This document shows, piece after piece, positions 36,305 to 44,497 of a DNA stretch of 64,000 nucleotides. Origin of the DNA: Halorientalis sp. LT38 (GTDB lineage: Archaea > Halobacteriota > Halobacteria > Halobacteriales > Haloarculaceae); the NCBI RefSeq assembly GCF_037031225.1, contig NZ_JAYEZN010000001.1, positions 124,001-188,000 on the forward strand, given 5' to 3'. The position numbers and the translations under genes were made by a program. Within the stretch, counting starts at the first letter, position 1. Every line of letters begins with the position of its first letter. Under the pieces are notes generated by a model. That model did not search any database. It was given only the letters and a program-made list of their open reading frames with translations, and had not been told where the DNA came from.

Positions 36305-37006
36305 ATGTGCGGCCGAACCTCCCTCTTCGTCGACCGGGACGACCTCGAGCGGCGCTTCGACGCGCGGATCGTCGCCGACGGCGGCTACGAACCGCGGTAC
36401 AACATCGCGCCCGGGGACGGCCTGGAAGTCATCGCGAACGACGATGCAGGGGAGATCCGGCGGTTCCACTGGGGGCTGATTCCGTCGTGGGCCGACGAAC
36501 CCGAGACGGGAATGATCAACGCCCGGTCCGAAACCGCGTCGGAGAAGCCCGCGTTCCAGAAGGCATGGGAGTCCAGGCCCTGCCTCGTCCTCTCGTCGGG
36601 GTTCTACGAGTGGCAGGCGCGAAACGGCGGGCCAAAACGGCCCTACCGGATCCACCGCGAGGACGACCCGGCGTTCGCGATGGCCGGGCTCTGGGAGGTC
36701 TGGGAGGGCGACGGCGAGAGCGAGGACGAGACCGTCTCCTGCGTGACGATCCTGACCACCGATCCCAACGAGTTGCTGGCGCCGATTCACGACCGGATGC
36801 CGGTGGTCCTCCCCGCAAACGAGGAGTCCGAGTGGCTAGAGGCTGGGCCCGACGAACGAGAGGAACTGTGTCGTCCGTATCCCGACGACGACCTCGCGGC
36901 GTACGAGATCTCGACGCGCGTCAATAACCCCGGGAACGACGATCCGGGCGTGATCGAGCCCCTCGGACACGAGCAGTCGGGACTGGGCGAGTTCGGGTCG
37001 GAGTGA
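36305..37006 (+). CDS. SRAP/HMCES-family abasic-site protein
   Basis: A 233-residue SOS-response-associated peptidase domain protein (YedK/HMCES), which crosslinks covalently to abasic sites in single-stranded DNA through Cys2. The ATG at 36305 must be the start because Cys2 (MCGRTSLF) has to become N-terminal; longer upstream frames would bury it. Conserved Asn33 (YNIAPG), Glu102 (SGFYEW) and His162 (IHDRMP) complete the site. It sits inside a duplicated hydrolase/secreted-protein module but looks unrelated to it. Confidence 0.95.
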   Translation: MCGRTSLFVDRDDLERRFDARIVADGGYEPRYNIAPGDGLEVIANDDAGEIRRFHWGLIPSWADEPETGMINARSETASEKPAFQKAWESRPCLVLSSGFYEWQARNGGPKRPYRIHREDDPAFAMAGLWEVWEGDGESEDETVSCVTILTTDPNELLAPIHDRMPVVLPANEESEWLEAGPDEREELCRPYPDDDLAAYEISTRVNNPGNDDPGVIEPLGHEQSGLGEFGSE

Positions 37007-37048
37007 CCGTCTCGGGCGACCGAATCGCCGGCCGTCGGTTCCCGTGCG

Positions 37049-37936
37049 TCACCCGGCCGCGATCGGCGACTCCCGTTCCGAGGCGGTCGCGGTCCCGTTC
37101 GTCGGGTGATCGGACTCGTTCATGACGGTCTCGGCCCAGCCGGGCTTCGAGACGTCCTCGACGCCCAGCGAGACCAGGCGATAGGAGAGTTCGATCCGGC
37201 CGTCGGGCCGCTCCCAGGTCGCGCTGCCGTTGCGAACCACGCCGCGATCGTCGACCGTCAGCCGGAGCCGACCGGGGTCGGTGTCGTTCGTCGTCGGTTC
37301 GAGCGGCGCTTCGATGGTGACCAGACGGTGGCCGTCGATCACGCGGTCGTCGGTGACGGTGAACTCCCCGTCGACGCGACCGAAGGCGGTGGTGAAGGGC
37401 CCGGCAGTCGGCGGGACGGCGCCCATCGGGACCCGTCCCTCGACGTTGACCCGTTCCCGGCCGTCGCTGCGTTCGCGCGTGACGGTGTAGCTGTCGTTCG
37501 ACCAGACGGTGGTGCTGGCCGCGGGGTCGCCGGTGGTCGCGTCAGCGCCGTCGTTGCCCCGTCGATCCCGTTCCACGCGCACGCGAGAGGCGTTGGGAGA
37601 CGAGCGAATCGACTGGTCCTCCGTGGCGACGACGCTCCCGTTCCTGGAGAGCGTCGCGTTCGTCACCGCGAGGTAGCCGCTGTCGACGAGGATCGAGCGG
37701 TGGGATTCGAGGACGGACGAGACGTTGGCCGTCCCGTCGTCTTCGATCCCCGGGATCGTGCGGTTCGCCGGATCGGTGTCGTTCGCTCCGTCGTCGACCG
37801 CGGACTCGTCGAGCGCGATGTCCCCGGCGAGCTGCCCCGCCGCGGCCACCAGCGCCGTCCCGGCCGCGAGCACGACCGCGACGGCCAGGGCGGCGAGCAC
37901 GACGATGCCGACCGTTACGAGTGGCGTCCGTGACAC
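37049..37936 (-). CDS. secreted/membrane-anchored protein, DUF7537-like (copy 1)
   Basis: A 295-residue protein with one N-terminal membrane segment (TVGIVVLAALAVAVVLAAGTALVAAAG) and a large extracellular Asn/Thr-rich beta domain with many N-x-S/T sequons. The middle LTVDDRGVVRNGSATWERPDG and LSYRLVSLGVEDV resemble the gene at 39036. Homologous haloarchaeal proteins are placed in DUF7537, function unknown. The first usable start is the GTG at 37936 (MSRTPLVTV); a TTG at 37948 would add four residues. Confidence 0.65.
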   Translation of the reverse strand: MSRTPLVTVGIVVLAALAVAVVLAAGTALVAAAGQLAGDIALDESAVDDGANDTDPANRTIPGIEDDGTANVSSVLESHRSILVDSGYLAVTNATLSRNGSVVATEDQSIRSSPNASRVRVERDRRGNDGADATTGDPAASTTVWSNDSYTVTRERSDGRERVNVEGRVPMGAVPPTAGPFTTAFGRVDGEFTVTDDRVIDGHRLVTIEAPLEPTTNDTDPGRLRLTVDDRGVVRNGSATWERPDGRIELSYRLVSLGVEDVSKPGWAETVMNESDHPTNGTATASERESPIAAG

Positions 37937-38090
37937 GTTCGATAACAAAAGCCCCGAGGTTGAATGACATTCTGCGTGTCGGCCGCCGACTCCTCGCTAG
38001 CTGGTTGCGGGATCCTCGTCGGTTTGGGGTCGAACGCGACACGTTTCGGAGTGATTCATCTTTAAATGAGGGCTGAGAGACGGTGGAGGC

Positions 38091-39026
38091 ATGGCAGACG
38101 CGCCCCACCAGCACGCGCAGAACATCCTCGACATCATCGAGGGCGAACCGATCCCGCCCGTCCACGCGCTCTCCGTCGCCGACGCCCGCGAGCAGTTCCG
38201 CGGCGCGACGACCCTCACCGACGGCCCCGACGTGGACGACGTCCGGGACTTCGAGATCCAGGGCCCGGGCGGGGCGCTCCCCGTCCGTCTCTACCTGCCC
38301 GAGGGCGACGGTCCCCACCCCGTGCTCGTCTTCTTCCACGGCGGCGGCTGGGTCCTCGGCGACGTCGAGAGCCACGACAACCAGTGCCGCAGCCTCTCCA
38401 ACGCCGCGGACTGTGCGGTCCTGTCCGTGGACTACCGCCGCCCACCCGAGCACGCGTTCCCCGCTGCGGTCGAGGACGCCTACGCCGCGGTCGAGTGGGT
38501 CGCCGAACACGGCGAGCAGGTCGATCTCGACACCGATCGGATCGCCGTCGGCGGCGACTCCGCGGGCGGCAATCTGACGGCCGCGACGACGCTCGTGCTC
38601 CAGGACCGCGGCGGTCCAGACGTCGTCCACCAGTTACTGGCCTATCCCATGGTCGCCTCGCCGGCGGTGCACGACTTCGACTCCTACGCGGAGAACGCCG
38701 AGGGCTACTTCCTCGAGTCGGCGGCGATAGAGTGGTTCGTCGACTGTTACGTGACGGATCGGCGGGACCTCCGCAACGAGTACTTCGCGCCGCTCCTGGC
38801 GCGGGACCTCTCTGACGTGCCGCCCGCCACCGTCGTCACCGCCGGTTTCGACCCGCTCCGGGACGAGGGGGTCGCCTACGCCGACCACCTCGACGCGAAC
38901 GGCGTCCCGACCGACCACTACCACTACGAGGACATGATCCACGGCTTCCTCGGGATGGTCGGCATGGTCGACGCGGCGGCTGACGTCGTCGAACGGATCG
39001 GCGTTGACCTCGCCGACGCGTTCTAG
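38091..39026 (+). CDS. alpha/beta hydrolase, HSL family (copy 2)
   Basis: A 311-residue paralogue of the hydrolase at 35302, alignable over its full length. HGGG (83-86), nucleophile Ser157 (GGDSAGGNLT), Asp254 and His284. Residues diverge mainly at the N-terminal cap and around the substrate pocket, so specificity may differ. TTTAAATG near 38061 is a good TATA element. Confidence 0.92.
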   Translation: MADAPHQHAQNILDIIEGEPIPPVHALSVADAREQFRGATTLTDGPDVDDVRDFEIQGPGGALPVRLYLPEGDGPHPVLVFFHGGGWVLGDVESHDNQCRSLSNAADCAVLSVDYRRPPEHAFPAAVEDAYAAVEWVAEHGEQVDLDTDRIAVGGDSAGGNLTAATTLVLQDRGGPDVVHQLLAYPMVASPAVHDFDSYAENAEGYFLESAAIEWFVDCYVTDRRDLRNEYFAPLLARDLSDVPPATVVTAGFDPLRDEGVAYADHLDANGVPTDHYHYEDMIHGFLGMVGMVDAAADVVERIGVDLADAF

Positions 39027-39035
39027 TCCGCTCTC

Positions 39036-40109
39036 CTACCGTCCGCCGGGCCCCGGTCCGGGCCCCTGACCAGGCCCGCGATCAGTTCCCGGTCCTGGTC
39101 CCTGTCCTGGACCCCGTTCCGGTCCTGGGCCGCGATCAGTTCCCGGTCCCATCCCCGGGCCCATCCCTGGTCCCGGCATTCCCGGTCCGGCGGGCGTCCG
39201 TGCCTCGTCTCGCGCTTCGGAGAGCCAGTCGGGCTCGTCTATGCTCGTCACGCCGACTTGCTCGACGGTGAGCCGGTATGACATCGTCGCGTTTCGGGCC
39301 GGGACCTCGCCGGTCGCGTTCACGGCCCTGACGACGCCACGGTCGTCGACGGCGAGCGTGACGTTCCCGGTGGCGTCGATGCTGGGGCCTTCCATCTCGA
39401 GCGGCGCCGTCAGCGTGACCGTATCGGGTCCGGTGTCGGCCTCGGGGAGGGGTTCCTCCGCGACGGTGAACTCGCCAGTGGCGTTTTCGAGCGCCAGGAG
39501 GACGCTCCCGGGCACGTCCTGTCCGGGACCCATCGCTCCGTGGCCGGCCCCGGCCATCCCGCCGGGTTGCATCGGCTGTGCCGTGCCGTTCGGGCCCTGC
39601 TGGCTACCGTTCCCGGCCGCACTCGCGTTCCGCGTCGGCATCGTCAGATACGTCACGTTGCCGTCCCGCACCATGCGGACGAACCGCTCGTCGTCGTCGG
39701 TCCAGACCGCGGTCTGTCTCGTCTGGTTGAATATCGTCGTGTTCGTGACGACCAGCGAGCGGTTGCCGGCCGTCGCCGCCGAGGACACGTTCATCGAGTG
39801 CGTCATCGTACCGTTCGTCTCGAGGGTCCCGTTCTCGGTCGCCCGGTAGCCCTCCGATCGCAACTCCTCGCTGTGGGTTTCGTATAGCGCCGTCAGGTTG
39901 ACCGATCCGTTCTCGACGGTCTCCTCGGGGAGGGGCGCGAGCGGGTCCTCCTCGTCCGCTTCCGCAGCATCCGTCGGCGTTTCGTCGGGCGTTTCCTGTC
40001 GTGACAGGTCGTCGCCGGCCGCGACCGGCTGCTCGGCTGCCGATCCGATGGCGGCCACCCCGCCGACCGCGAGCAGGACGACCACGCAGAGTATTCCTGT
40101 GCGAACCAC
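39036..40109 (-). CDS. secreted DUF7537-like protein with Gly-Pro tail (copy 2)
   Basis: A 357-residue protein with a signal/anchor segment (TGILCVVVLLAVGGVAAIGSA), an Asn-sequon-rich beta domain (ENGSVNLTALYETHSEELRSEGYRATENGTLETNGTM is spread over residues 66-102), the LTLAVDDRGVVRAV and MSYRLTVEQVGVTSIDEPDW elements shared with the gene at 37049, and a C-terminal tail of about 45 residues made of GPGM, GPGQ and GPGP units like a collagen/elastin motif. GTG start at 40109. Secreted, probably glycosylated surface protein of unknown function. Confidence 0.65.
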   Translation of the reverse strand: MVRTGILCVVVLLAVGGVAAIGSAAEQPVAAGDDLSRQETPDETPTDAAEADEEDPLAPLPEETVENGSVNLTALYETHSEELRSEGYRATENGTLETNGTMTHSMNVSSAATAGNRSLVVTNTTIFNQTRQTAVWTDDDERFVRMVRDGNVTYLTMPTRNASAAGNGSQQGPNGTAQPMQPGGMAGAGHGAMGPGQDVPGSVLLALENATGEFTVAEEPLPEADTGPDTVTLTAPLEMEGPSIDATGNVTLAVDDRGVVRAVNATGEVPARNATMSYRLTVEQVGVTSIDEPDWLSEARDEARTPAGPGMPGPGMGPGMGPGTDRGPGPERGPGQGPGPGTDRGPGQGPGPGPGGR

Positions 40110-40265
40110 GGCGGGCGTGCCACGGCCAGCGGTGTAGGCGCTCTTGCCGGCTGGGTCGCCGTCGTCGTAACTCCCCGTCGCTCTCTCGCCTGCCGGAACT
40201 CGATTGGTCGCGACCTGGCTACGAGTGGTTTCCGCTCCCTCAGCCGCCCCGCTCGCGCGCGTGCC

Positions 40266-41321
40266 TCACCAGGTCCCGTGGAAGGTGTCGAAGGAGAGTT
40301 CGTCGAGGGGCTTTTCGCCGATCGCGATCTCGTACTCGCCGGGGGTGAGCATCGGCCGCTTGAACTGCGGGCCGTCGTCGGTCGTGATCCGCGGACAGCC
40401 CGTGTTGACGTAGGCGTCGAACCCGAAGTTCGTCAGCCGGTCGGGCGTCACCTCGTCCATCGTGATCAGGTAGGCGTTGTCGTTCTCCGCGACGATCTCC
40501 TCGGCCTGGTCCCAGCGGCCCTGCCCGATCTTGGTGCAGAAGATGACACCCCACTCCTCGGCGTCCATGGCCTTGTGGACCGAGGCGTAGCGCTGTTTCA
40601 GGAACTTCTCGGGGTCGGCGACGGTGACGACGTTGTTGACCGGATCGCCGATGACGACGTGTTTGTCCGGGTGTTCCATCGCCAGCCCGAGGGGGTGGAA
40701 CTTCCCGCCGCCGACGTAGAGGATCTGGTCGGCGTCGACGTCCGCGCTCGCGTAGTTGCAACCGAGGACCTGCCCCTCGTGGGTCAGCCGGTCGTCGCCG
40801 CGGCGGGTGTGGACCTCGTAGCCGCGGTCTTCCAGCCACTCGCGCATCTCCTCGAACTTGTTCATGTGCTGGGCCGTCGTCACGAGCCCGACGTCCGGGT
40901 CGTCGTCGGGGTCGGCCAGTTCCGAGAGCGACTCCTCCATGATCGGCGTGACTTCGACGTTCGAGAACAGCGGGACGTAGATGATCTTCTCCGACTCCTT
41001 CATCGGGCTGTGGCCGAAGTGGACGAAGACGTCCGTCCGGCGCATCATGTAGGTGTCGAGGTCGCAGGCCCCGTAACAGGGCTGGCCGGAGGTCATGACG
41101 GTGACGTCGTCGGGCAACTCGGCGCGCAGGTCGTCGGTGACGGCGCTGGCGCGGCGTTTGAGGCCCTCGGGGAACTGGAGGCCGACCGTCTCGGCGTCGC
41201 GTTCGGCGACGGCCTCGGTGATGCGGTCGAGTTCGTAGTCCCACTCCCGGTCGTGTTTCAGGGACATCCCCGTGCCCCGGAGGTCGCCCTCCGAGTAGTT
41301 CTCCGACGAGTCCTGGCTCAT
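40266..41321 (-). CDS. dph2: diphthamide synthase Dph2
   Basis: A 351-residue enzyme of the archaeal Dph2 type, transferring a 3-amino-3-carboxypropyl group from SAM to a histidine of elongation factor 2 through a non-canonical radical-SAM [4Fe-4S] site. Three conserved cysteines are visible in the three repeats: GQPCYGACD, LGCNYAS and NTGCPRI. LQFPEGLKRRA at the N-terminus and VNTGCPRITTDD near the C-terminus are diagnostic. Converges with no neighbour; the metalloprotease gene is upstream on the same strand. Confidence 0.94.
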   Translation of the reverse strand: MSQDSSENYSEGDLRGTGMSLKHDREWDYELDRITEAVAERDAETVGLQFPEGLKRRASAVTDDLRAELPDDVTVMTSGQPCYGACDLDTYMMRRTDVFVHFGHSPMKESEKIIYVPLFSNVEVTPIMEESLSELADPDDDPDVGLVTTAQHMNKFEEMREWLEDRGYEVHTRRGDDRLTHEGQVLGCNYASADVDADQILYVGGGKFHPLGLAMEHPDKHVVIGDPVNNVVTVADPEKFLKQRYASVHKAMDAEEWGVIFCTKIGQGRWDQAEEIVAENDNAYLITMDEVTPDRLTNFGFDAYVNTGCPRITTDDGPQFKRPMLTPGEYEIAIGEKPLDELSFDTFHGTW

Positions 41322-41393
41322 TGCACCCGGATTACCGCCGGGCGCGTAAAACGCCGACGCTTCGGAACTCGTCGCCGCTCCGCCGGGCAGCTT

Positions 41394-42920
41394 CTACACC
41401 GGCCGGCTCGGTGGGTCCTCCCGTTCGAGTCGGTCGAGATACCGGTAGAGCGGCACCGACACCAATCCGCTCAACAGGACGGCGACGCCGAGGAACGAGA
41501 CCGCGCGCCTGGCCCCGACCGGGAGCGAGAGCACGGCGGCGAACGGCCCGGACCGGGCCGGCTCGTTCGGGTAGAAACTGGCGACCGGGACCCCGTTGTC
41601 GACGTAGCGATCGATCCAGCCGTCCATCCGGTGTCCGGCGACCGCTGCGACGGCGTCCCGGAAGTCGCCCCGGCTGACGGGTCCGTCGTGTTCGTTCAGT
41701 CGGCGGACCACGTCGACCATCGAGCGCTCGCCGTCGGTGGAGAGACGGATCTTCTCGTCGAGCAACCACACCACGCGCGCGCCCTTGGTATATGGCACGG
41801 ACCGGTCGGTCCACGTCGCCGGATCGGCCAGCGTGGCGTGGACCGCCGAGCCGCCGAGGTGCGTGTGCATCTCCGATTCGGTGATCCGGCCCTGCTCGTA
41901 GGCCAGCCGCGCGGCGTAGTACTCCGCGCTGGCCTCCCGGAACCAGTGCATCCCGTCCGTGAGGACGAACTCCTGGCGCGTGTGGACGTACTCGTGGAAC
42001 CAGACGCTGTTGGGGTCGTCGAGCCCGGCGTCGGCGTGGACCCAGCCCTCGTCCCGGCCGGGGAACGACTCGCCGCCGCGCCGGGCGGGCGAGCCGAGCG
42101 CGAACAGCAATACGTCGTCGCCGCGGTCGCCCACGTCCAGGCGTTCGGCGGCCGCGGCGAGGGCCGCGGTGAGTTCGTCCGATCCGGCCCTGGTGGTCGT
42201 GTCGGCCGGCTGCACGATCCGGATCTGCCCGTCGGCGGCCGAGACGGTCGTCGTCCGCTGCTCACCGACCAGCGCGTAGCGCTGGCCCGCGGTGGTTTCC
42301 GACGACCCGAGTAGATCGTCGCCCAGCGGGAGCGTCCGCTCCCGCTCGCCCGCGGTCCCCCAGCGGAGTTCGACCAGCGGGACCGGACCGAGGACCCACT
42401 CGTCGGTCGCGAAGAACTCGCCGCTCCCCTGGGGTCGGTCGGCGCCGGACACCGTCGTCCGGATGCCGAGCGTCGCGCTATCTGCCCCGTCGGCCGGTCG
42501 GAGCCAGGTCCGTCCACCGCGTTTTCGCACGGACAGCCCCTCGCTTTCGATCACGGTCGCGTCCCGACCGACCACGAGTGTGACGCGCTCGAGGGCCGAG
42601 AGGTCCGTGATCGACAGATCGTACCGGAGCGCGTCGGTGGCGCCGACCCGCTCGACGGTCGCGTCCACCGTCGGCCGCGGTTCGCCAGCATCATCGGTTT
42701 CCCCGGTCGCACCGGTGTCCTCGATCGCTCCGGTGTCGCCCGATTGATCGGTAGCGACGATCTCTCCTGCACCGGTGATGGCATAGTCCGCGTCCGCGGA
42801 CGAAGTCGCGTTCCCGCCGCCAGATTCGACGGCCACCGCGGCGCCGGTCCCGGCGCCAGCGATGACAATCGAAATCGATAATAATATCAGTAGGCGGGAG
42901 AACGCAGACGGAGTTATCAC
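41394..42920 (-). CDS. secreted gluzincin-type metalloprotease with C-terminal anchor
   Basis: A 508-residue exported protein. Residues 1-32 form a Sec-type signal (LLILLSISIVIAGAGTGAAVAV). After an acidic linker (33-90) and a beta-rich domain (90-240) comes the catalytic region: HEYVH (309-313) zinc site and EASAEYYAARLA (Glu329/Glu333) about 16-20 residues later, typical of M1/MA-clan gluzincins. A transmembrane segment (VSFLGVAVLLSGLVSVPLYRYL) near the C-terminus anchors it. GTG start at 42920; a 7-bp inverted repeat lies just upstream. Substrates unknown. Confidence 0.85.
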   Translation of the reverse strand: MITPSAFSRLLILLSISIVIAGAGTGAAVAVESGGGNATSSADADYAITGAGEIVATDQSGDTGAIEDTGATGETDDAGEPRPTVDATVERVGATDALRYDLSITDLSALERVTLVVGRDATVIESEGLSVRKRGGRTWLRPADGADSATLGIRTTVSGADRPQGSGEFFATDEWVLGPVPLVELRWGTAGERERTLPLGDDLLGSSETTAGQRYALVGEQRTTTVSAADGQIRIVQPADTTTRAGSDELTAALAAAAERLDVGDRGDDVLLFALGSPARRGGESFPGRDEGWVHADAGLDDPNSVWFHEYVHTRQEFVLTDGMHWFREASAEYYAARLAYEQGRITESEMHTHLGGSAVHATLADPATWTDRSVPYTKGARVVWLLDEKIRLSTDGERSMVDVVRRLNEHDGPVSRGDFRDAVAAVAGHRMDGWIDRYVDNGVPVASFYPNEPARSGPFAAVLSLPVGARRAVSFLGVAVLLSGLVSVPLYRYLDRLEREDPPSRPV

Positions 42921-42926
42921 CGATCC

Positions 42927-42947
42927 ATACACCTCTTGATGGTGTAT
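42927..42947. promoter_or_regulatory. inverted repeat before the metalloprotease gene
   Basis: ATACACC (42927-42933) and GGTGTAT (42941-42947) are perfect inverted arms with a 7-base spacer, immediately upstream of the GTG start at 42920 on the minus strand. The position over or next to the promoter suggests an operator or a leader hairpin. AT-rich ATATATCC and TATTGTTATTGAT further upstream are TATA candidates. Confidence 0.4.
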
Positions 42948-43107
42948 ATGTCTGATCGAATATATCCCTGTCTCTGAGAGTATTGTTATTGATACTGGTA
43001 CCCCTCGCTCCGCGGCGTCGTGGCTCGGGGACCCGGGTCGGCGCGTGTGCGGTCCGCCGCGGTGGCGTTCGGCAGGTTGAAACCGCTGAAGGTCGTAGCC
43101 CACGGCG

Positions 43108-43503
43108 ATGAGCATCGAAACGGAATCCGGCGAGACCGCCAAGTCGACAGTCGATCAGCTGAGCCGCGACCTCGGTGAGGCGATCGCCGACCTGCCCGCC
43201 TACCAGCGCTTCGAGGAAGCCAAGGAGGCAGTGGAGAGCCACGAGGAGGCCCAGGAGAAGATCCGCGAGTTCGAGCAGTTCCGCGAGGAGTTCATGCTGG
43301 CCCGACAGACGGGCGACGCGACCCAGGACGACCTGCGCGAGCTACAGGCCAAACAGGAAGCGCTCCACGACATCCCCGTCATGGCCGACTTCCTCCAGGC
43401 CCAGAACGAACTGGAACTGCGCCTTCAGGAAGTCAACGAGGCCATCTCGGAGCCGCTGCGCGTCGACTTCGGCCAGAAGGCCGGCGGCTGCTGCGAGGAC
43501 TGA
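43108..43503 (+). CDS. YlbF/YmcA-family helical protein with C-terminal CC
   Basis: A 131-residue all-helical protein. LGEAIADLPAYQRFEEAKEAVESHEEAQEKIREFEQFR spans residues 25-62 and LHDIPVMADFLQAQNELELRLQEVNEAISEPL residues 88-119, the Com_YlbF pattern. It ends KAGGCCED: a conserved vicinal Cys pair in a flexible tail. In Bacillus the relatives YlbF/YmcA/YaaT form an Fe-S protein complex controlling mRNA decay; haloarchaeal function is unknown. About 50 bases before an MBL hydrolase gene on the same strand. Confidence 0.85.
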   Translation: MSIETESGETAKSTVDQLSRDLGEAIADLPAYQRFEEAKEAVESHEEAQEKIREFEQFREEFMLARQTGDATQDDLRELQAKQEALHDIPVMADFLQAQNELELRLQEVNEAISEPLRVDFGQKAGGCCED

Positions 43504-43555
43504 GGCGAAGCCCGCGGTCGAAATCCTCTTTTGCCGGCCCGGCGCAGCCACGCAC

Positions 43556-44386
43556 ATGGTACACAGCGACTGGGGCGACTGGCTGCCGGCGGCCGTCGCC
43601 GACGCCGATCCCGACGGGCTGGCGCTCTGGTATCTGGGCTGTAACGGGTTCGTCCTGAAGGCGGCCGACGGGACGACCGTCTTCGTCGACCCCTACCTCG
43701 GGACCGGCGATCCCCCGCGGACGGTCCGGATGATCCCCGTGCCCTTCGACCCGACCGACGTCCGCGATGCCGACGCCGTCCTCGCGACCCACGAGCACTC
43801 CGACCACGTAGACGGCCCGAGTCAGGCCCCGATCCTCGCCGAGACCGGCGCGGACTACGTCGGGCCGGACGATTCGCTGGCCGTCACCGAAGCAGCGAAC
43901 TGGACCGACCGCTGGGACGTCGACGAGTCGCAGTTCCACGAGGTGAGCGAAGGGGACACATTCGAGGTCGGCGAACTACGGATCCACGTCGAAGCCGCGA
44001 ACGACCCCGACGCGACCCACCCGGTGTCGTACGTCTTCGAACACGACGCCGGCACGTTCTTCCACGGCGGGGACGCGCGACCGGGCGAGTCCTTCGCCGA
44101 CATCGGCGAGGCGTACGACATCGACCTCGGCGTGCTCGCCTTCGGCTCCGACGGGATGCTCCCGGACAAGCAGACCCGCGAACCGAAGTACACGAAGTGG
44201 TACAGCGACGAGAACGAGATCTGCGAGGCCGCCCGGCAACTCCAACTGGATCGGCTCCTCCCCACTCACTGGGACATGTGGAAGGGACTGACGGCCGACC
44301 CCACCGCGCTGCACGATCACGTCAGGAGTCACGACCACCCAAATCGGGTCGAAATCGTCGAGATCGGGGACCGGGTCGACCTGTAA
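43556..44386 (+). CDS. MBL-fold metal-dependent hydrolase (UlaG-like)
   Basis: A 276-residue metallo-beta-lactamase-fold protein. THEHSDHVDG is the HxHxDH metal motif, HGGDARPG carries the bridging Asp, and LPTHWDMW the terminal His. WYLGCNGFVLKAADGTTVFVDPYLG at the N-terminus is typical of the UlaG (L-ascorbate-6-phosphate lactonase) group, but substrates of haloarchaeal members are unknown. Preceded by the YlbF-like gene. Confidence 0.88.
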   Translation: MVHSDWGDWLPAAVADADPDGLALWYLGCNGFVLKAADGTTVFVDPYLGTGDPPRTVRMIPVPFDPTDVRDADAVLATHEHSDHVDGPSQAPILAETGADYVGPDDSLAVTEAANWTDRWDVDESQFHEVSEGDTFEVGELRIHVEAANDPDATHPVSYVFEHDAGTFFHGGDARPGESFADIGEAYDIDLGVLAFGSDGMLPDKQTREPKYTKWYSDENEICEAARQLQLDRLLPTHWDMWKGLTADPTALHDHVRSHDHPNRVEIVEIGDRVDL

Positions 44387-44497
44387 TCGGCGATTATCGG
44401 CCGGTAACAGTCGCACACCCGGCCGGTGTGTGACTCCTTCGCACGTGTCGAGAAACGGTACGTAGCTTTAATACCGTTGGTAACTCGAACAGTAAAC

